A stretch of DNA of 64,000 nucleotides from Citrus sinensis (GCF_022201045.2 NC_068560.1:29405501-29469500); one strand, 5' to 3'; positions 1 to 12,150 are shown, numbered from the stretch's first letter. The notes: a model not told the origin generated them from the sequence alone. Numbers and translations: made by a program.

Positions 1-174
1 TGCAGTGCAGAAATGATACTACCAATATGACTAAAATATACTACCAAGATAAATCCTAATAAATACTAATTACTAAATTACCTCAAAATTTAGAATTCCG
101 AATTTATTCTACCTATATGCTTCCTACATCAGAACTGTTTCTGGTGAAGCCTTATACTTGAGGATTTCTTACAG
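1..174. other. Intron of the TOPLESS-like gene at the window edge
   Basis: AT-rich sequence ending in the acceptor TTTCTTACAG at 165-174, directly before the first recognisable coding exon. No coding exon is visible in it, so the 5' part of the gene lies outside the window. Confidence 0.6.
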
Positions 175-3100
175 GCTTCCATTTTCAAAGATGTACCGAT
201 CTCTGTCAGCCGTGTTGCATGGAGTCCAGATGGAAATTATGTGGGTAAGTTTCTTTGATCCGAATTGGTGTTTTTGAGGTGCCAAGTATGTATCTTATTG
301 ATTTTTGTGCTGCAGGGGTTGCATTTACAAAACACTTAATTCAATTGTATTCCTATGCTGGATCGAATGATTTGCGCCAGCATTCACAGGTCAGTTGATG
401 TTTTGCCATCTGTCTGGCAAGGCAGAAATTGCAACTTCCAACTTTGCCCCCCTTTTTTTAACTTAAATTTGAGTTGAATCTTTTTGTCATCACAGATTGA
501 TGCTCATGTTGGCGCAGTAAATGACTTGGCCTTTGCTTATCCAAACAAACTATTATGTGTGGTTACGTGTGGAGATGACAAGCTAATCAAGGTATGAGAT
601 AGACATGCTTATCAAGAAGCTTTTGATTAGATGGCCAATTCTATGATTCTTTAACGTTGTAATTAAAACAGGTATGGGAATTGTCAGGACGGAAGCTTTT
701 TAACTTTGAAGGCCATGAGGCACCAGTATATTCCATTTGCCCTCATCACAAAGAGAACATTCAGGTATCACGAAAATGGAAAAGGCTTCTTGTTCTCTGC
801 TTCATGCACTTTGTTGATAATGCTCAAATTAAGAAGCGCATTCATATCTGTTAAACTTAAAGCTTCTGCTTCGCTTATTATTAATGTCTCATTCCCTAGG
901 ATGGGAGGCATCAATAAGAAGCTTTCATTTTAACTGGATTTTTATGGTGGGGAATTTGTTATGGTTATTCCTGCCATCATCTTGTCAATTATAGTAATGA
1001 TGCCAGTACCCATTGATTGCATGGATTTGCAGATATGGTATGACTGGTAGCTGATGTTAAGAATTGTTTCTAACGCTATCATTTACTCAGTATTCTCAAC
1101 TTCTTTGACCTAGTTCTAGTGAACCTGTGTTTCACTGGCTTAAAGCCTTTAGTTGTGGATCTGCAGTTCATATTTTCAACTGCTATTGATGGGAAAATAA
1201 AGGCCTGGCTGTATGACACTATGGGTTCCAGAGTTGACTATGATGCTCCTGGACACTGGTGTACTACCATGCTTTACAGTGCTGATGGAAGCAGGTAAGA
1301 TCTGTGGAATGAGAAATGCAATCCTAACAATTTGGGAGTAAAATTGGTTTTTGCTTCTTTTTCCAGACCTACTTTTTATTTTAAACAGTATAGTGACTCG
1401 ATATATTTTATACAAGGTTCTTTTCTTGTTATTATCACTTTTTTTCCAGATTGTTCTCTTGTGGAACAAGTAAAGATGGAGACTCTTTCTTAGTTGAATG
1501 GAATGAAAGTGAAGGAACGATAAAGCGAACATATGCTGGATTTAGAAAGAAATCTAACGGTGTAGTGCAGTTTGACACAACCCAAAATCACTTTTTGGCT
1601 GTTGGTGAAGATAGCCAGATAAAGTTCTGGGATATGGACAATGTCAATATTCTGACTAGCACAGATGCAGAGGGTGGTCTCCCGGTGAGTTAACAAAATT
1701 GACTTCATCTCTCTGCAAAACTCACCTACTTGGAAGTTCGGACTTACATCATCATCTTAATTTTGTCAGAATCTTCCTCGACTGAGGTTCAGCAAGGAAG
1801 GAAATCTGCTAGCTGTTACCACTGCAGACAATGGATTCAAGATCCTTGCTAATGCTATAGGCCTCAGATCTTTAAGAGCAGTTGAGAATCCACCTTTTGA
1901 AGCGTTGAGAACACCAATTGAATCTGTGGCATTGAAGGTTAGAACAATTTACCATTTTTGGTTGCTTCCTGGAAAATGTTCAAATCCTGATATCTATTGG
2001 TCTATATACTGTGTCTATTATTAGGTTTCTGCCAGTTCTGCAGTTTCAAGTGGCACTCCAGCCAATTGTAAAGTAGAAAGGAGCTCTCCTGTCAGGCCGT
2101 CTCCAATTATTGTTAGTTCAAACTTGTTTTTTGTTTTTATAACTTTCCTTTAGTTAAAAACTGAGTTTGTCACATGCTTGTGGCAACAACTTCGTGGGTT
2201 GGTTGCCTGCTATGAAACTGTGAATATGTTTATTAGGCATAGTTATTTGTTAGTTCATGGATATTTACTGCTACTCAGTCACGTCAAAAGAACTAGGGTT
2301 CACTGTTCTCCATCTTATGCTCTGTCTAGCTTCTGTATCTAGACTAAGTCCTGTGTTGGCATAACATTTAATCTGACCTTATGATTTCTGTTTTAAGAAT
2401 GGAGTTGATCCTACCAGTAGAAGTATGGATAAGCCAAGAACTGTGGATGACGTTACTGATAAACCCAAGCCTTGGCAGTTAGCTGAAATTGTGGATAGTG
2501 GTCAGTGTCGGTTAGTTACCATGCCTGAGAGCACAGATACATCCAGCAAGGTGGGCTGAAGACTTTCAGAAGTAATCTGATATAATTTTCTTTTACTGTT
2601 TAGTGCTTCAACCGTTTTCTTCATATCCAGGTTGTGAGGCTTCTATATACAAATTCTGCTGTTGGCCTTTTGGCTCTTGGCTCAAATGGTGTCCAGAAGC
2701 TATGGAAGTGGCACCGTAATGAACAGAATCCAAGTGGAAAGGTAATAAATTTCACAGGTACATGCAGAAATTATGTTAAGAGAACTGTAAGAAAACTCTG
2801 TTTAATTTTGTGTATGTTCACTGAAATTTTTTGTTGACGAAGAGATTCTGAAGTCAGTCGGTATTTAAAGGCCACTGCCAGTGCCGTTCCACAGCATTGG
2901 CTACCAAGCAGTGGCCTTCTTATGGCTAATGATGTCGCAGGTGTCAACCTCGAAGAAGCAGTCCCATGCATAGCGCTTTCTAAGAATGACTCGTATGTAA
3001 TGTCAGCAACCGGTGGAAAGATTTCACTGTTTAACATGATGACATTTAAGGTAAGGCTGTCCAACTAGCTACTATATTTACTGTTGTAAATACAGTTCTT

Positions 3101-4374
3101 CATGAATTTTACATTCTGCAGGTAATGACAACTTTCATGTCGCCTCCCCCTGCTTCTACCTTCCTAGCGTTTCACCCCCAGGATAATAACATCATAGCCA
3201 TTGGAACGGAGGATTCCACCATTCACATATACAATGTTAGGGTGGATGAGGTGATTACATCTTAAAACTTTTTCTCTTATTTTTATTTTGTTTCCAGGAA
3301 TTTTCCAAGCTCTTAAACCCCTACTGATGTGTCCTGATTCGCTTATTCTAGGTGAAATCAAAATTGAAAGGCCACCAGAAGCGTATAACTGGTTTAGCCT
3401 TCTCCACAAGTCTTAATATTTTGGTTTCATCAGGTGCTGATGCTCAAGTAAGTGGAATGGGATTAACTTAGAAAAGCTAAAAAAAGAGCACAAGTCTGTC
3501 ACAATTCTAAGAGCTTGTTTTGCAGTTCTGGTTACATAGAACTTGTTGATATGGTAACTCTTTTCTGCAGCTTTGTGTGTGGAGCATTGATACATGGGAG
3601 AAGAGGAAATCAGTCACAATCCATATTCCTGCTGGAAAAACACCTACCGGTGACACTCGAGTACAATTCAATGCAGATCAGGTCCGCATGCTGGTAGTTC
3701 ATGAGACACAACTGGCGATATATGATGCCTCTAAAATGGAACGCATACGGCAGGTTGGTAGTCCACATATATGTTCGATTATATTTTGCAATTAACCAAG
3801 TGATTACATTCGTGTCATCGTGTGAATTATTTCATGCAGTGGACGCCACAAGATGCACTGTCTGCTCCCATATCTTGTGCTGTATACTCTTGTAACAGCC
3901 AATTAGTTTTTGCTACCTTTTGTGATGGTAACATTGGGGTGTTTGATGCTGATACCCTCAGACTAAGATGCTATATTGCTCCATCCACATATCTGTCACC
4001 ATCAGTTCTAAACGGGTAAGTCAGGGCATCATGGCTTGTATGCAAATTTGCAAACACTAAGAAACTTTTGTTGAAGTCGCAATCTTTCAAAGCTCTCTTT
4101 TTTTTCAAATTATCTTTCAAGGTTGCTGTTATAATATTTGCTGTACACATTGTTTTCCAGAAGCCAAACTGTTTACCCACTTGTTGTTGCCGCACATCCC
4201 CTTGAACCCAACCAATTCGCGATTGGATTAACAGATGGATCCGTTAAAGTGATGGAGCCTTCAGAATCTGAAGGAAAATGGGGAGTGTCTCCACCTGTAG
4301 ATAACGGGATACTAAATAGCCGCACAACATCATCATCTACAAGCAACCACACCCCAGATCAGTTACAGAGATAA
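175..4374 (+). CDS. TOPLESS-related (TPL/TPR) corepressor, C-terminal WD40 part, 5' cut off
   Basis: Nuclear corepressor of the Groucho/TLE-like TOPLESS family, which is recruited by EAR-motif proteins such as Aux/IAA and NINJA. Only the WD40 half is in the window. Exons read from frame and splice sites: 175-244, 316-389, 496-591, 672-764, 1167-1294, 1450-1684, 1770-1937, 2025-2111, 2398-2550, 2631-2741, 2871-3050, 3122-3250, 3352-3447, 3571-3753, 3840-4015 and 4161-4374. Family-typical strings are DKLIKVWELSGRKLF, GTIKRTYAGFRKKS, NLEEAVPCIALSKNDSYV, VRVDEVKSKLKGHQKRITG and SSGADAQLCVW. The N-terminal LisH/CTLH/EAR-binding region is upstream of the window. The C-terminus ends in a low-complexity Ser/Thr tail, which from memory fits TPR4 or TPR1 better than TPR2/3; that subgroup is a guess. 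All introns look GT-AG and nothing is broken. Confidence 0.93.
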
Positions 4375-5406
4375 GATGAACTTGTATCTAAATCTGTCTG
4401 TATTGTAGATTGTTAGGATGTTAGTTCCCCCTAATGTTTCATATCAAAAGGTAAGTTTAGGATATTCTATTAGAAATACAGTTACAGATGCACATTTTTC
4501 TGCAGTTCTAGTTAAACTCCAATTTGTTATTTGTTTTTCTCCCCTTCTGAGTGCCCTGTTCTTTGAAATGATCAACAGTGTTTATTGTTTATTAATATTT
4601 GTACTAATAAACGCAATCTTGATTTATTTTGATTTCTTTTATAGCCTCAAGAGGACAATATAAGGGAGCATATTAATTGCATCTTTCGTATTCTTTCCTT
4701 GAAAATCTCGGATAAAAATTTTGTTAATAGACCAATTTATCGGTACATCTTCTTTACTTCAAATGTGTGCTGTAAATGCGGAGCTAGTCGATCAATTTAC
4801 ACAGCCTAAAGTTGATCATTTGTTTGAATATATGGAGACGATCGGCTTGTATCTGTAAAATGAATGAAAAATGTTCATTCTCTTTGTTTTTGAGGTTCTC
4901 CTCGTATGCACCTTTTTGAAGATTTTCAGATTGCTGGGCCTCTTGGCACATTCATCATCATCATCATCATTTCGGAAGATGAAAAGAAATCTCAACCCAG
5001 GAGTTGGCTGAGTTACGGATCACGTAACTTACAGATCCGGTGGCTGCCAACTCCCATTGCTTGTATTTCAATGCTTTTTTTCTCTTCTCAGAACACATGG
5101 CTGCCGACCATTGGGTGTGTATGTTACATAATTCGTAACATTGCAACCTCCCTCAACCCAACATGATAAGACTATGCAAAATTACTAATTTACAATTTCT
5201 TCTGATAAGTTGTTGAACAACAATGAGGACGGTGGTGTAATTTAGCAAGTCAACTTAATTTGTCGTATCCCAGAGACTTCGTGGCTCTTGCCTCTTTGCT
5301 TCTTATTAGTACCGTTAAAGTCATGAGTTGGACTTAAACTTGTAACTCCTCCCTTGACTCCTTCATATCTGTGTGAGTGGACTGAATTCCTCTGCTCAAA
5401 CCAGAA
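4375..5406 (+). other. 3' UTR and downstream flank of the TPR gene, promoter of the next gene
   Basis: The first ~500 bases are probably TPR 3' UTR; an AATGAATGAAAAATG stretch near 4860 is a plausible plant poly(A) region. A short (CAT)n run lies at about 4951-4970. The remainder is probably the promoter of the membrane protein at 5407. No further coding exon was recognised. Confidence 0.4.
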
Positions 5407-6366
5407 ATGCAAATGGACGACAGCCGGATCGCGATGAAGGAGAAGTTAGAATTCGTTGGAATCATCAAAGAAGCCTTGAAGATACCCATCAAAAATCCCA
5501 AATTTTTCTTCACAATTTTACTCACTTTCTTCCCTTTGTTTTGCTCCTTGTGTTTACACGAGACCATGTTCCAACGCGCCTTGATTGAATCACTCAGATC
5601 TCAAGCTGATGACCCTCCTCCCCATGAAGGCTTTGTCATCATCTACAGATCTTCTTGGCCCTCCCCCTCCCTACATGCTTTCAGAGACTGGATTGGCAAC
5701 TTTATCTCCCGAAAACTCCTAGTGCAAAGTTTCACGTTCTTGGCAATCATTCATCTCTTTGACCTGCTCAACACTATCATCACTGTCAGTACTGCCTCAG
5801 CCATTTACGCACAAGAAAAGGAGACGTTGACCAAACCCTTCATCGAGAATAAGGTAGCATTATTCAAGGGCCCTCTGATTACATCCATTTATGCTCTTCT
5901 TTTGAATTCACTTGCTTTGGTTGGATTGTTCACTCTGTCGATAAACATCTATCTAATGTGGTCCATCTTCTCCACGTTGACGTATATGTTGGTTTTTGTG
6001 GCCTTGTTTACAAAATATATTGAGTGGAGTGCTGTTTGGAATACGGGCATTGTGATATCAATATTGGAACAGAACAAGCATGGGGATGTGGCTCTAGGGG
6101 TTTCGGCTTATATCAGTAGAGGCAGCAGGAAGCGTGGGTTTCTCATAATGCTTGTGTTCTTTGCTTGGAGCTTTGGTTTGAGATTATCAAGTCTCTGTGT
6201 TGGCTGGCAAAAGGGTAATGTGGTGATTGAAGTCATTCTTGCGCAGGCTTGTTTGGATTGTTTGGGGAGCGTGATGAAGTGGGTGGCTTTTATGATTTAT
6301 TTCTACGATTGTAAGAAGCGATTTATAGAGAAGAAGTTTGATGGGTCAGCAGAGGGGAAAGCTTGA
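5407..6366 (+). CDS. Plant multipass membrane protein of unknown function
   Basis: Single uninterrupted frame of 319 aa. About six hydrophobic stretches are visible: residues ~36-55 (FFFTILLTFFPLFCSLCLH), ~100-130, ~150-172, ~176-196, ~243-262 and ~273-298. The start of the protein (FVGIIKEALKIPIKNPKFF) resembles a plant family of integral membrane proteins that databases label 'polyadenylate-binding protein 1-B-binding protein' (Arabidopsis At1g31130/At4g19950, from memory); that label says little about function. The C-terminus is basic (KKRFIEKKFDGSAEGKA). In-frame ATGs at 5407, 5413 and 5434 could each be the start; the first gives the longest product. No signal peptide or enzyme motif was seen, so no reaction can be assigned. 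Confidence 0.8.
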   Translation: MQMDDSRIAMKEKLEFVGIIKEALKIPIKNPKFFFTILLTFFPLFCSLCLHETMFQRALIESLRSQADDPPPHEGFVIIYRSSWPSPSLHAFRDWIGNFISRKLLVQSFTFLAIIHLFDLLNTIITVSTASAIYAQEKETLTKPFIENKVALFKGPLITSIYALLLNSLALVGLFTLSINIYLMWSIFSTLTYMLVFVALFTKYIEWSAVWNTGIVISILEQNKHGDVALGVSAYISRGSRKRGFLIMLVFFAWSFGLRLSSLCVGWQKGNVVIEVILAQACLDCLGSVMKWVAFMIYFYDCKKRFIEKKFDGSAEGKA

Positions 6367-6541
6367 ATCTATGTATGTAATTGTATGCAATTTGATTTAT
6401 TACATAATAACATTTTAATTGTTAGTCCTGACATCCCATTTGTCATACACACGGGTTTTATTTGATAAAATCTATAAATTGTTCGATAAAGTATATGTTA
6501 TCGTTCTGTTTTTCTGAATATTCCGCTTTGTCTCCACATAT

Positions 6542-6787
6542 TAATTTTTTAAATCAAAGTTGGTTGGTTCGAGTGGTTCGGTATTTTCACTCTTTAAGAG
6601 AGATCAGGAGTTTAAGTCATGTTCTCGTATGAAGTCACTACTTTGACTAGCACTTTACCCCTTACGGGCCGACCCGGTGCGAGCGGAGATTAGTCTGGGT
6701 TGTGGTACGAACTTAAAGGTATCTCCCACAGTTATGATCAACTCATAGTTATCTCGTGGTTCAGACAAAAAATAATAATTTTTTAAA
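6542..6787 (+). mobile_element. tRNA-derived SINE with 12-bp target-site duplication
   Basis: A 222-base element (6554-6775) is flanked by a perfect 12-base direct repeat TAATTTTTTAAA at 6542-6553 and 6776-6787. Near its left end it has a pol III A-box-like string (GGTTCGAGTGGTTCGG). About 35 bases on lies a B-box-like string (AGGAGTTTAAGTCATG), followed by a tRNA-unrelated body. Short length, both boxes in the right order and a long A/T-rich TSD fit a plant SINE. Family not assigned. Boundaries are set by the TSD. Confidence 0.75.
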
Positions 6788-6937
6788 GTTTGAAACTATA
6801 TAAAATAACAAGTACATAAATAAATAAATCTGCTTCAACATATCAAAAATTGAAGTTCAGTTTGAAAATATGAATGGATCAAAAGTTGAAATTGAGTTTC
6901 TAAATCTAAAATATATAAAACAATAAATAAACATATA

Positions 6938-7782
6938 CAATACTGGGGATTCACCTACAGTATCACAGTGGTACTGTATCACTGTTTTTGTCTTTTGTGC
7001 TAGCAGTGCGGTCAATTTTCATAGAACCCCTTTTACTCATTTTTATTTTAACTTTGCTTCACAAATATTAAGTTAATTTCTCTCAAAACTATGAATTCTT
7101 CAACGGCCGATCAACGGCAAATCGGCTCCCCTGATGGCTGTGGTTGGTCGGAAAAGATAGAGGGAATTGTGGGGAACAAAACCCAATTGGTTCCGTCACC
7201 GGAAACCGGTGAAATCGCGATGAATTGAAGTGGCGATTCCGCGGTTTTTCAAGGCTTCGATCGACAACTTTCCAAACGGTTTCATGTGATAAGGATGACA
7301 TGGATATGATCGGTGTCGCACGAGCTTCCTATCGATACCAACCTTCACCGGTATAGTGCCCGGAAAAGGAAACGGAATCTGGGTCGAGTTCGAGGGTTCA
7401 GGTCAAACCGATTCTTTTTTGCAACAAGGATGGCATGAAGATGACTGGCGTCGCACGAGCTTCCGATCGATACCAACCTTGGTCGGAGGAGTGGTCAGAA
7501 ACGGAAACGAAATCCGGGTCGGGTTCGTGGGTATTGTGATAAAGAGAGGGGTATTGTGATGTATGTGCAATATAGAATAAAAATGTATAAATAGTAAATA
7601 GTTTAAGGTGCTAACTAAAATGTTTATATGGATACAATAAAAATTAACTTAATATTTGTAAAGCAAAGATTAAATAAAATTGAGTAAAAGCGGTTCTATG
7701 AAAATTTACAATTGTGCTGGCACAAAAGACAAAAACAGTGGTGCGGTACCACTGTGGTACCGTAGCTTGATCCCAATACTGG
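6938..7782. mobile_element. Non-autonomous Mutator-like (MULE) element, copy 1
   Basis: The element spans 6947-7773 (827 bp) between perfect 9-base direct repeats CAATACTGG (6938-6946 and 7774-7782). Nine-base TSDs are the hallmark of the Mutator superfamily. The ends are long inverted repeats: the left begins GGATTCACCTACAGTATCAC, the right (reverse complement) GGATCAAGCTACGGTACCAC, and similarity runs on for well over 100 bases. The arms are AT-rich. The middle (about 7090-7540) is clearly richer in GC and contains an imperfect direct repeat (period ~135, starting near 7291 and 7426). No transposase was seen. The interior may be captured host sequence (Pack-MULE-like), but no parent gene was recognised. 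Confidence 0.85.
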
Positions 7783-8082
7783 AGAAATTATTTAATGACT
7801 TATCCCTTAGTTTATTAAAATAAGTTGTCCTATTAAATTTAAAGAGACTCTACTATGATACAGGAATTTTAACTTGCTTATGATGCGGGACAGTTCATGT
7901 GGTGAGTTCTTATTGGCCTAATTATGACTCACAACATAGCTTGACTAATGAAAACTCACCACATGTACTATTACACACAATAACGTGGCCAAGGACGCAC
8001 TAGAATAAGAAAATTAGAATAAAATATATTATTTAAGAAACAATGAGCTTTAAATTATAAGATGTTATAAGTTACCCTCCAT
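7783..8082. other. Spacer between the two MULE copies
   Basis: About 300 bases of AT-rich DNA. A short imperfect inverted repeat lies at ~7890-7970 (CAGTTCATGTGGTGAG against CTCACCACATGTACT). No coding frame was recognised. Confidence 0.4.
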
Positions 8083-8963
8083 ATAAAAATAGGATCCGGC
8101 TACAGTACCACAGTGATACCGTGCCACTTCTTTTGTTTTTTATGGCTGTGTTATTGTAAATTTTCATATAACCTATTTCATTCATTTTTATTTAAACTTT
8201 GTTTCACAAATATTAAGTTAATTTCTCCCAAACCCGTGAATCCTTCAACGGCCGATCAACGGCAAATCAACTCCTTCGGTGGTTGTGGCTGGTTGTAAAA
8301 GACAGAGAGAATTGAGGGGAACAAAACCCAGGTGGTGGCGTCACCGGAAACCGGCAAAATCGTGGCGAATTGAAGCGGCTTTTCACGGCTTCGATCGGCA
8401 GCTTTTCAAACACTTTCCGGCGACAAGGATGGCATGGAGATGACCGGCATCGCACGAGCTTCCGATCGGTACCAACCTTGGCCGGTGGAGTGGCTGGAAA
8501 CGGAAACGGAAACGGCATGCGGGTCGGGTTTGCAGGTTCGATTTGACCCAATTCTTTTTGCTACAAGGATGACATAGAGATGACCGGCGTCGCACGATCT
8601 TTCGATTGGTACCAACCTTGGCTGGTGGAGTGGTCGGAAATGAAAACGGAATCCGGGTTGGGTTTACGAGTTCGGGTCAATCCAATTCTTTTCCTTGTCA
8701 ATTATTTAATCTCAAAATTATAAAGAGTGGGGTATTGTGATATAGGTATAATATAGAATAAAAATTTATAAATAATAAATAACACAAGGTGCTAACTAAA
8801 ATATTTATATGAATGTAGTAAAAATTAACTTAATATTTATAAAGTAAAGCTTAAATAAAAATGAATGAAGGGAGTTAAATGAAAATTTATAATAACACAG
8901 TCATAAAAAATAAAAGAAGTGGCACGGTACTACTGTGATACCGTAGCCGGATCCATAAAAATA
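8083..8963. mobile_element. Non-autonomous Mutator-like (MULE) element, copy 2
   Basis: The element spans 8092-8954 (863 bp) with perfect 9-base direct repeats ATAAAAATA at 8083-8091 and 8955-8963. Terminal inverted repeats start GGATCCGGCTACAGTACCAC (left) and GGATCCGGCTACGGTATCAC (right, reversed) and run for ~140 bases. Arms and the GC-richer interior are clearly related to the copy at 6947-7773, including the same kind of internal direct repeat (near 8425 and 8565, period ~140). It carries no transposase, so it would have needed one in trans. The better arm match suggests it may be the younger of the two. Confidence 0.88.
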
Positions 8964-9178
8964 ATACAAGTCCCATCGCCTGTTAAAATTTTTAAAAATT
9001 TTTGAATGGAGTGTAAGTTACTAACTTAGCAATTGATAAATTATAAAAATAAAAACAAAATATCAGGGAAAAAAATCCAAATACGTCGGCGTTTCACCAA
9101 AAAAAATTTTCCCCTCTTTTAAAGCAAAATCCCTAACGCCCAAACAGATCTTCTCTCAGAGCTGAAGCTCAAAAAAGA

Positions 9179-11767
9179 ATGGCGAACCGTACGGACCCAG
9201 CAGCGAAGAGCATACGAGGAACGAACCCGCAAAATCTAGTGGAAAAGATCGTACGGTCGAAGATTTACCAAAACACCTACTGGAAAGAACAATGTTTCGG
9301 ATTAACGGCGGAGACGTTGGTGGACAAAGCCATGGAACTCGACCACCTCGGCGGAACCTTCGGTGGAAACCGTAAGCCGACGCCGTTTATGTGCCTAGTC
9401 ATGAAAATGCTCCAGATCCAGCCCGAGAAAGATATCGTCGTTGAATTCATCAAAAATGACGATTACAAGTAAGTAAACCCTAAATCAAAACCGCAAGTTT
9501 ATCTTATTTTCTCGGTTTGTTTGTTTGTTTGTTTGTTTTTAGGGTTTTTGTTAATTAATTAATTTATTTTTTTCAATTGCAGATATGTCCGTGTTCTGGG
9601 TGCATTTTACTTGCGGCTTACGGGGACTGATATTGATATTTATCGTTACCTGGAGCCCTTGTATAATGATTATCGGAAATTGAGGCAAAAATCTGGTGAT
9701 GGGAGATTTATTTTGACGCATGTGGATGAAGTGATTGATGAACTTTTGACAAAAGATTATTCGTGTGACATTGCCTTGCCTCGCATTAAGAAAAGGTAAT
9801 TTTTTTTAGATGTTGATTTATTCGCAAGTTGCTAGTATTGTTCTTTTGTCTGTTATGATTGTATCGGTATTGGTTGAATATGCATTAGAAGTTTTGGTGA
9901 TTGCTGCATTGGAATCTGTTATAAGAAATGTTATATGTTGTGTGTTGGATAACAGATGGTATTTAACGGAAATTTGGGAAGATTTTGGTAAAGATTATTT
10001 TAGGATTTTCTTTTTAATAAAATTTCTCTTATGATTTGCTTGTTTTCTGTTTCTTATCCTGTAGATGGAATCTTGAGACTGTTGGTGCTCTGGAACCTAG
10101 AAAAAGTGTTTTAGAAGATGATTTTGAAGAAGAAGAAGAGAAAGAGGAGAATGATCAGCTAGATGATGGATTAGAAGACGGCGCCTATGAAAGGGTTGGC
10201 ACTTGTTTCCTGCTGCATGATCTTCTTTCCACTGCTTTCATTATATAAAAATTCCTTTTTCTGACATGTTCTTTTATGTTAACAGGATTACCACCACGGG
10301 CGAAGTCCAACAAGGGAAAGAGATAGAGATAGAAGGCGTGACAGTTACAGATACAGGTACGAACTATTGATCTCCTTCTGCTTTCTTTGTTTCTTCTCAA
10401 CATGTCATATGGAATTATATTTTTTTTTTAATTTTAATTTTCTTGTTTATCATTTGCCTCTGGCAGAATGTTTTATTATCTTGTAGATTTTCTACTACGA
10501 AGTTGATATGTGTGATCATTCTAAGTTATTGCTGAAAAGTAAAATTTTTCAGTCATCAATTAGAAGTCTTAAGTCTGATGAAGATGACCTTGAGACACAA
10601 TGCCATGACATCACATACGTTTATGCATTCTTATTATATATTCTTGCAGGAGAAGAGAAAAAAGACTTGTTGAAAATTAACTTAGTCTTCTGAAAAAATG
10701 ACACTAAAGAATGAAGATAAATGTGCTGTATACCGCAACTATTATTATTACTACTTTTTTGGGGTTAAAAACTCAGCACCTTCTGTGGGTTGTTTTAAAC
10801 TTAGTGGCATGTGATGAGGAACTATTTGATAGACCAACATGAACCAACAGGTTTGGTGGATTGCTTCAGAATTAAGTTTTAAGGTGTCCGGTAAATTAGT
10901 CTCTTGCTAAACCCAGGAGCTTCTTGTGTTGCTAGTTTGTTGGTGGAAGCTGTTATATGGAATTTTAGTATCTTGGCATATGTAAATAGCGCATCAAACC
11001 ATTATGTTTTCACATTGGCATTTAACGCCATGGTGGATTAAAACAGCTTCCTATAGTAATATCATATGATCCTGCCAGGTTTCTCTGTACTGACAGTGTA
11101 CAGTGAGAAGTATGATGGATCAAACAATATTATTGCTTGTTATTTATTATCTGTTGCTGTTTGACTTTTGAATTTTTGTTACATACCATTTTTGGTGAAT
11201 GGAGTGACAACCGTTTGCCTTTGTGACAGCATGGCATAATGTCAGATGGAACATAGGTTTATGAATGCCTCAAATATTTTGCTAGATGGAAGTTCAGGGT
11301 CATTTGTGTTTTCTTTTCTCAGGGATCGGGACTATGATAGAGATTATGACAGGGACCGAGGACGTGGTCGAGAAAGAGATAGAGATAGAGACAGAGACAG
11401 GGACAGGGAAAGAGACAGGGATAGGAACCGCTATCGCTTGCGGGACGATAGGGAGTATGGTCGTGAAAGGGATCGAGATAGAGAGAGGGAAGGAAGGGAT
11501 CGAGAGAGGCGAGATAGGGATCGTGGGAGGCGGAGAAGCCGTTCAAGGAGCAGAAGCAGGAGTAGGGATCGCAAGAGACATGCTCGCAGTAGCATGAGTC
11601 CTAGAAGAGATAGGGATGAACCGGAGGATGTGGGCACCCGAGCAGAGCCAAAGAAGAAGAAAGAGAAGAAGGAAAAGAAGGATGATGGAACAGACCACCC
11701 AGATCCAGAAATTGCTGAAGCTAACAGGATCCGAGCATCACTTGGGTTGAAACCATTGAAGCTATAA
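9179..11767 (+). CDS. PRP38: Pre-mRNA-splicing factor PRP38
   Basis: Component of the spliceosomal B complex, needed for activation of the spliceosome in the nucleus. Exons 9179-9468, 9583-9795, 10065-10194, 10286-10356 and 11323-11767 join in frame to 382 aa. Residues ~1-180 form the conserved PRP38 domain (start ANRTDPAAKSIRGTNPQNLV, then GGTFGGNRKPTPFMCLVMKM and YVRVLGAFYLRLTGT). An acidic stretch (DDFEEEEEKEEN) follows. The last exon encodes a long RD/RE/RS-rich tail with many Arg-Asp/Glu dipeptides, a short RSRSRSRSR run, a Lys-rich patch and the end RASLGLKPLKL. The last intron is long (10357-11322) and interrupts the start of the RD tail. An ATG at 11246 lies in frame with the last exon inside that intron. 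Start chosen at 9179, directly after a typical 5' leader. Confidence 0.95.
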
Positions 11768-12150
11768 TCACGAAATTGAGGATGATGTGTTTTGTTATCT
11801 TGGCTCTTCAGCAGCTTTGGCTGTCAGAACTGCATGTATACATTAGAAAGTGTATATTGAGGATTTGTGTTGTACTTTTTTGCTCCTATCTTAATGAACT
11901 GTGTTGAATCCATATTCAGCTATATGCTTTACGGTATCAAATCTTATTGACGCTCATTTGAAATTATATTGGAGTTGGGTTCAAATGGAAAGCAGACAAA
12001 CACAACCCATTGGCAGGAAAACTTGGTGAGAGTTTTTAATTTTCGTGGCTCTCCTACATTGCAACAGCATTTCAAAGCTATAACATTTCAAACACCTAAT
12101 AAAACCAAAAGAAACCCAAGAGATGAAAAGGGAAAGTTATTTTTGCGTAA
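11768..12150. other. Convergent 3' flanks of PRP38 and the 12151-13089 gene
   Basis: The two genes end towards each other with under 400 bases between stop codons, so their 3' UTRs may overlap. A possible poly(A) region with AATGAA lies near 11890. No other feature was seen. Confidence 0.45.

Noticed and set aside
7089-8615. Open frames of 60-94 codons on the minus strand (for example 7089-7301 and 8267-8551)
   Set aside because: They lie wholly within the two MULE elements, overlap one another in several frames and match no known protein; treated as element cargo, not genes.
11286-11637. Long alternative frames on both strands over the PRP38 tail
   Set aside because: Shadows of the repetitive RD/RE-coding sequence; the PRP38 frame is supported by splicing and family similarity.
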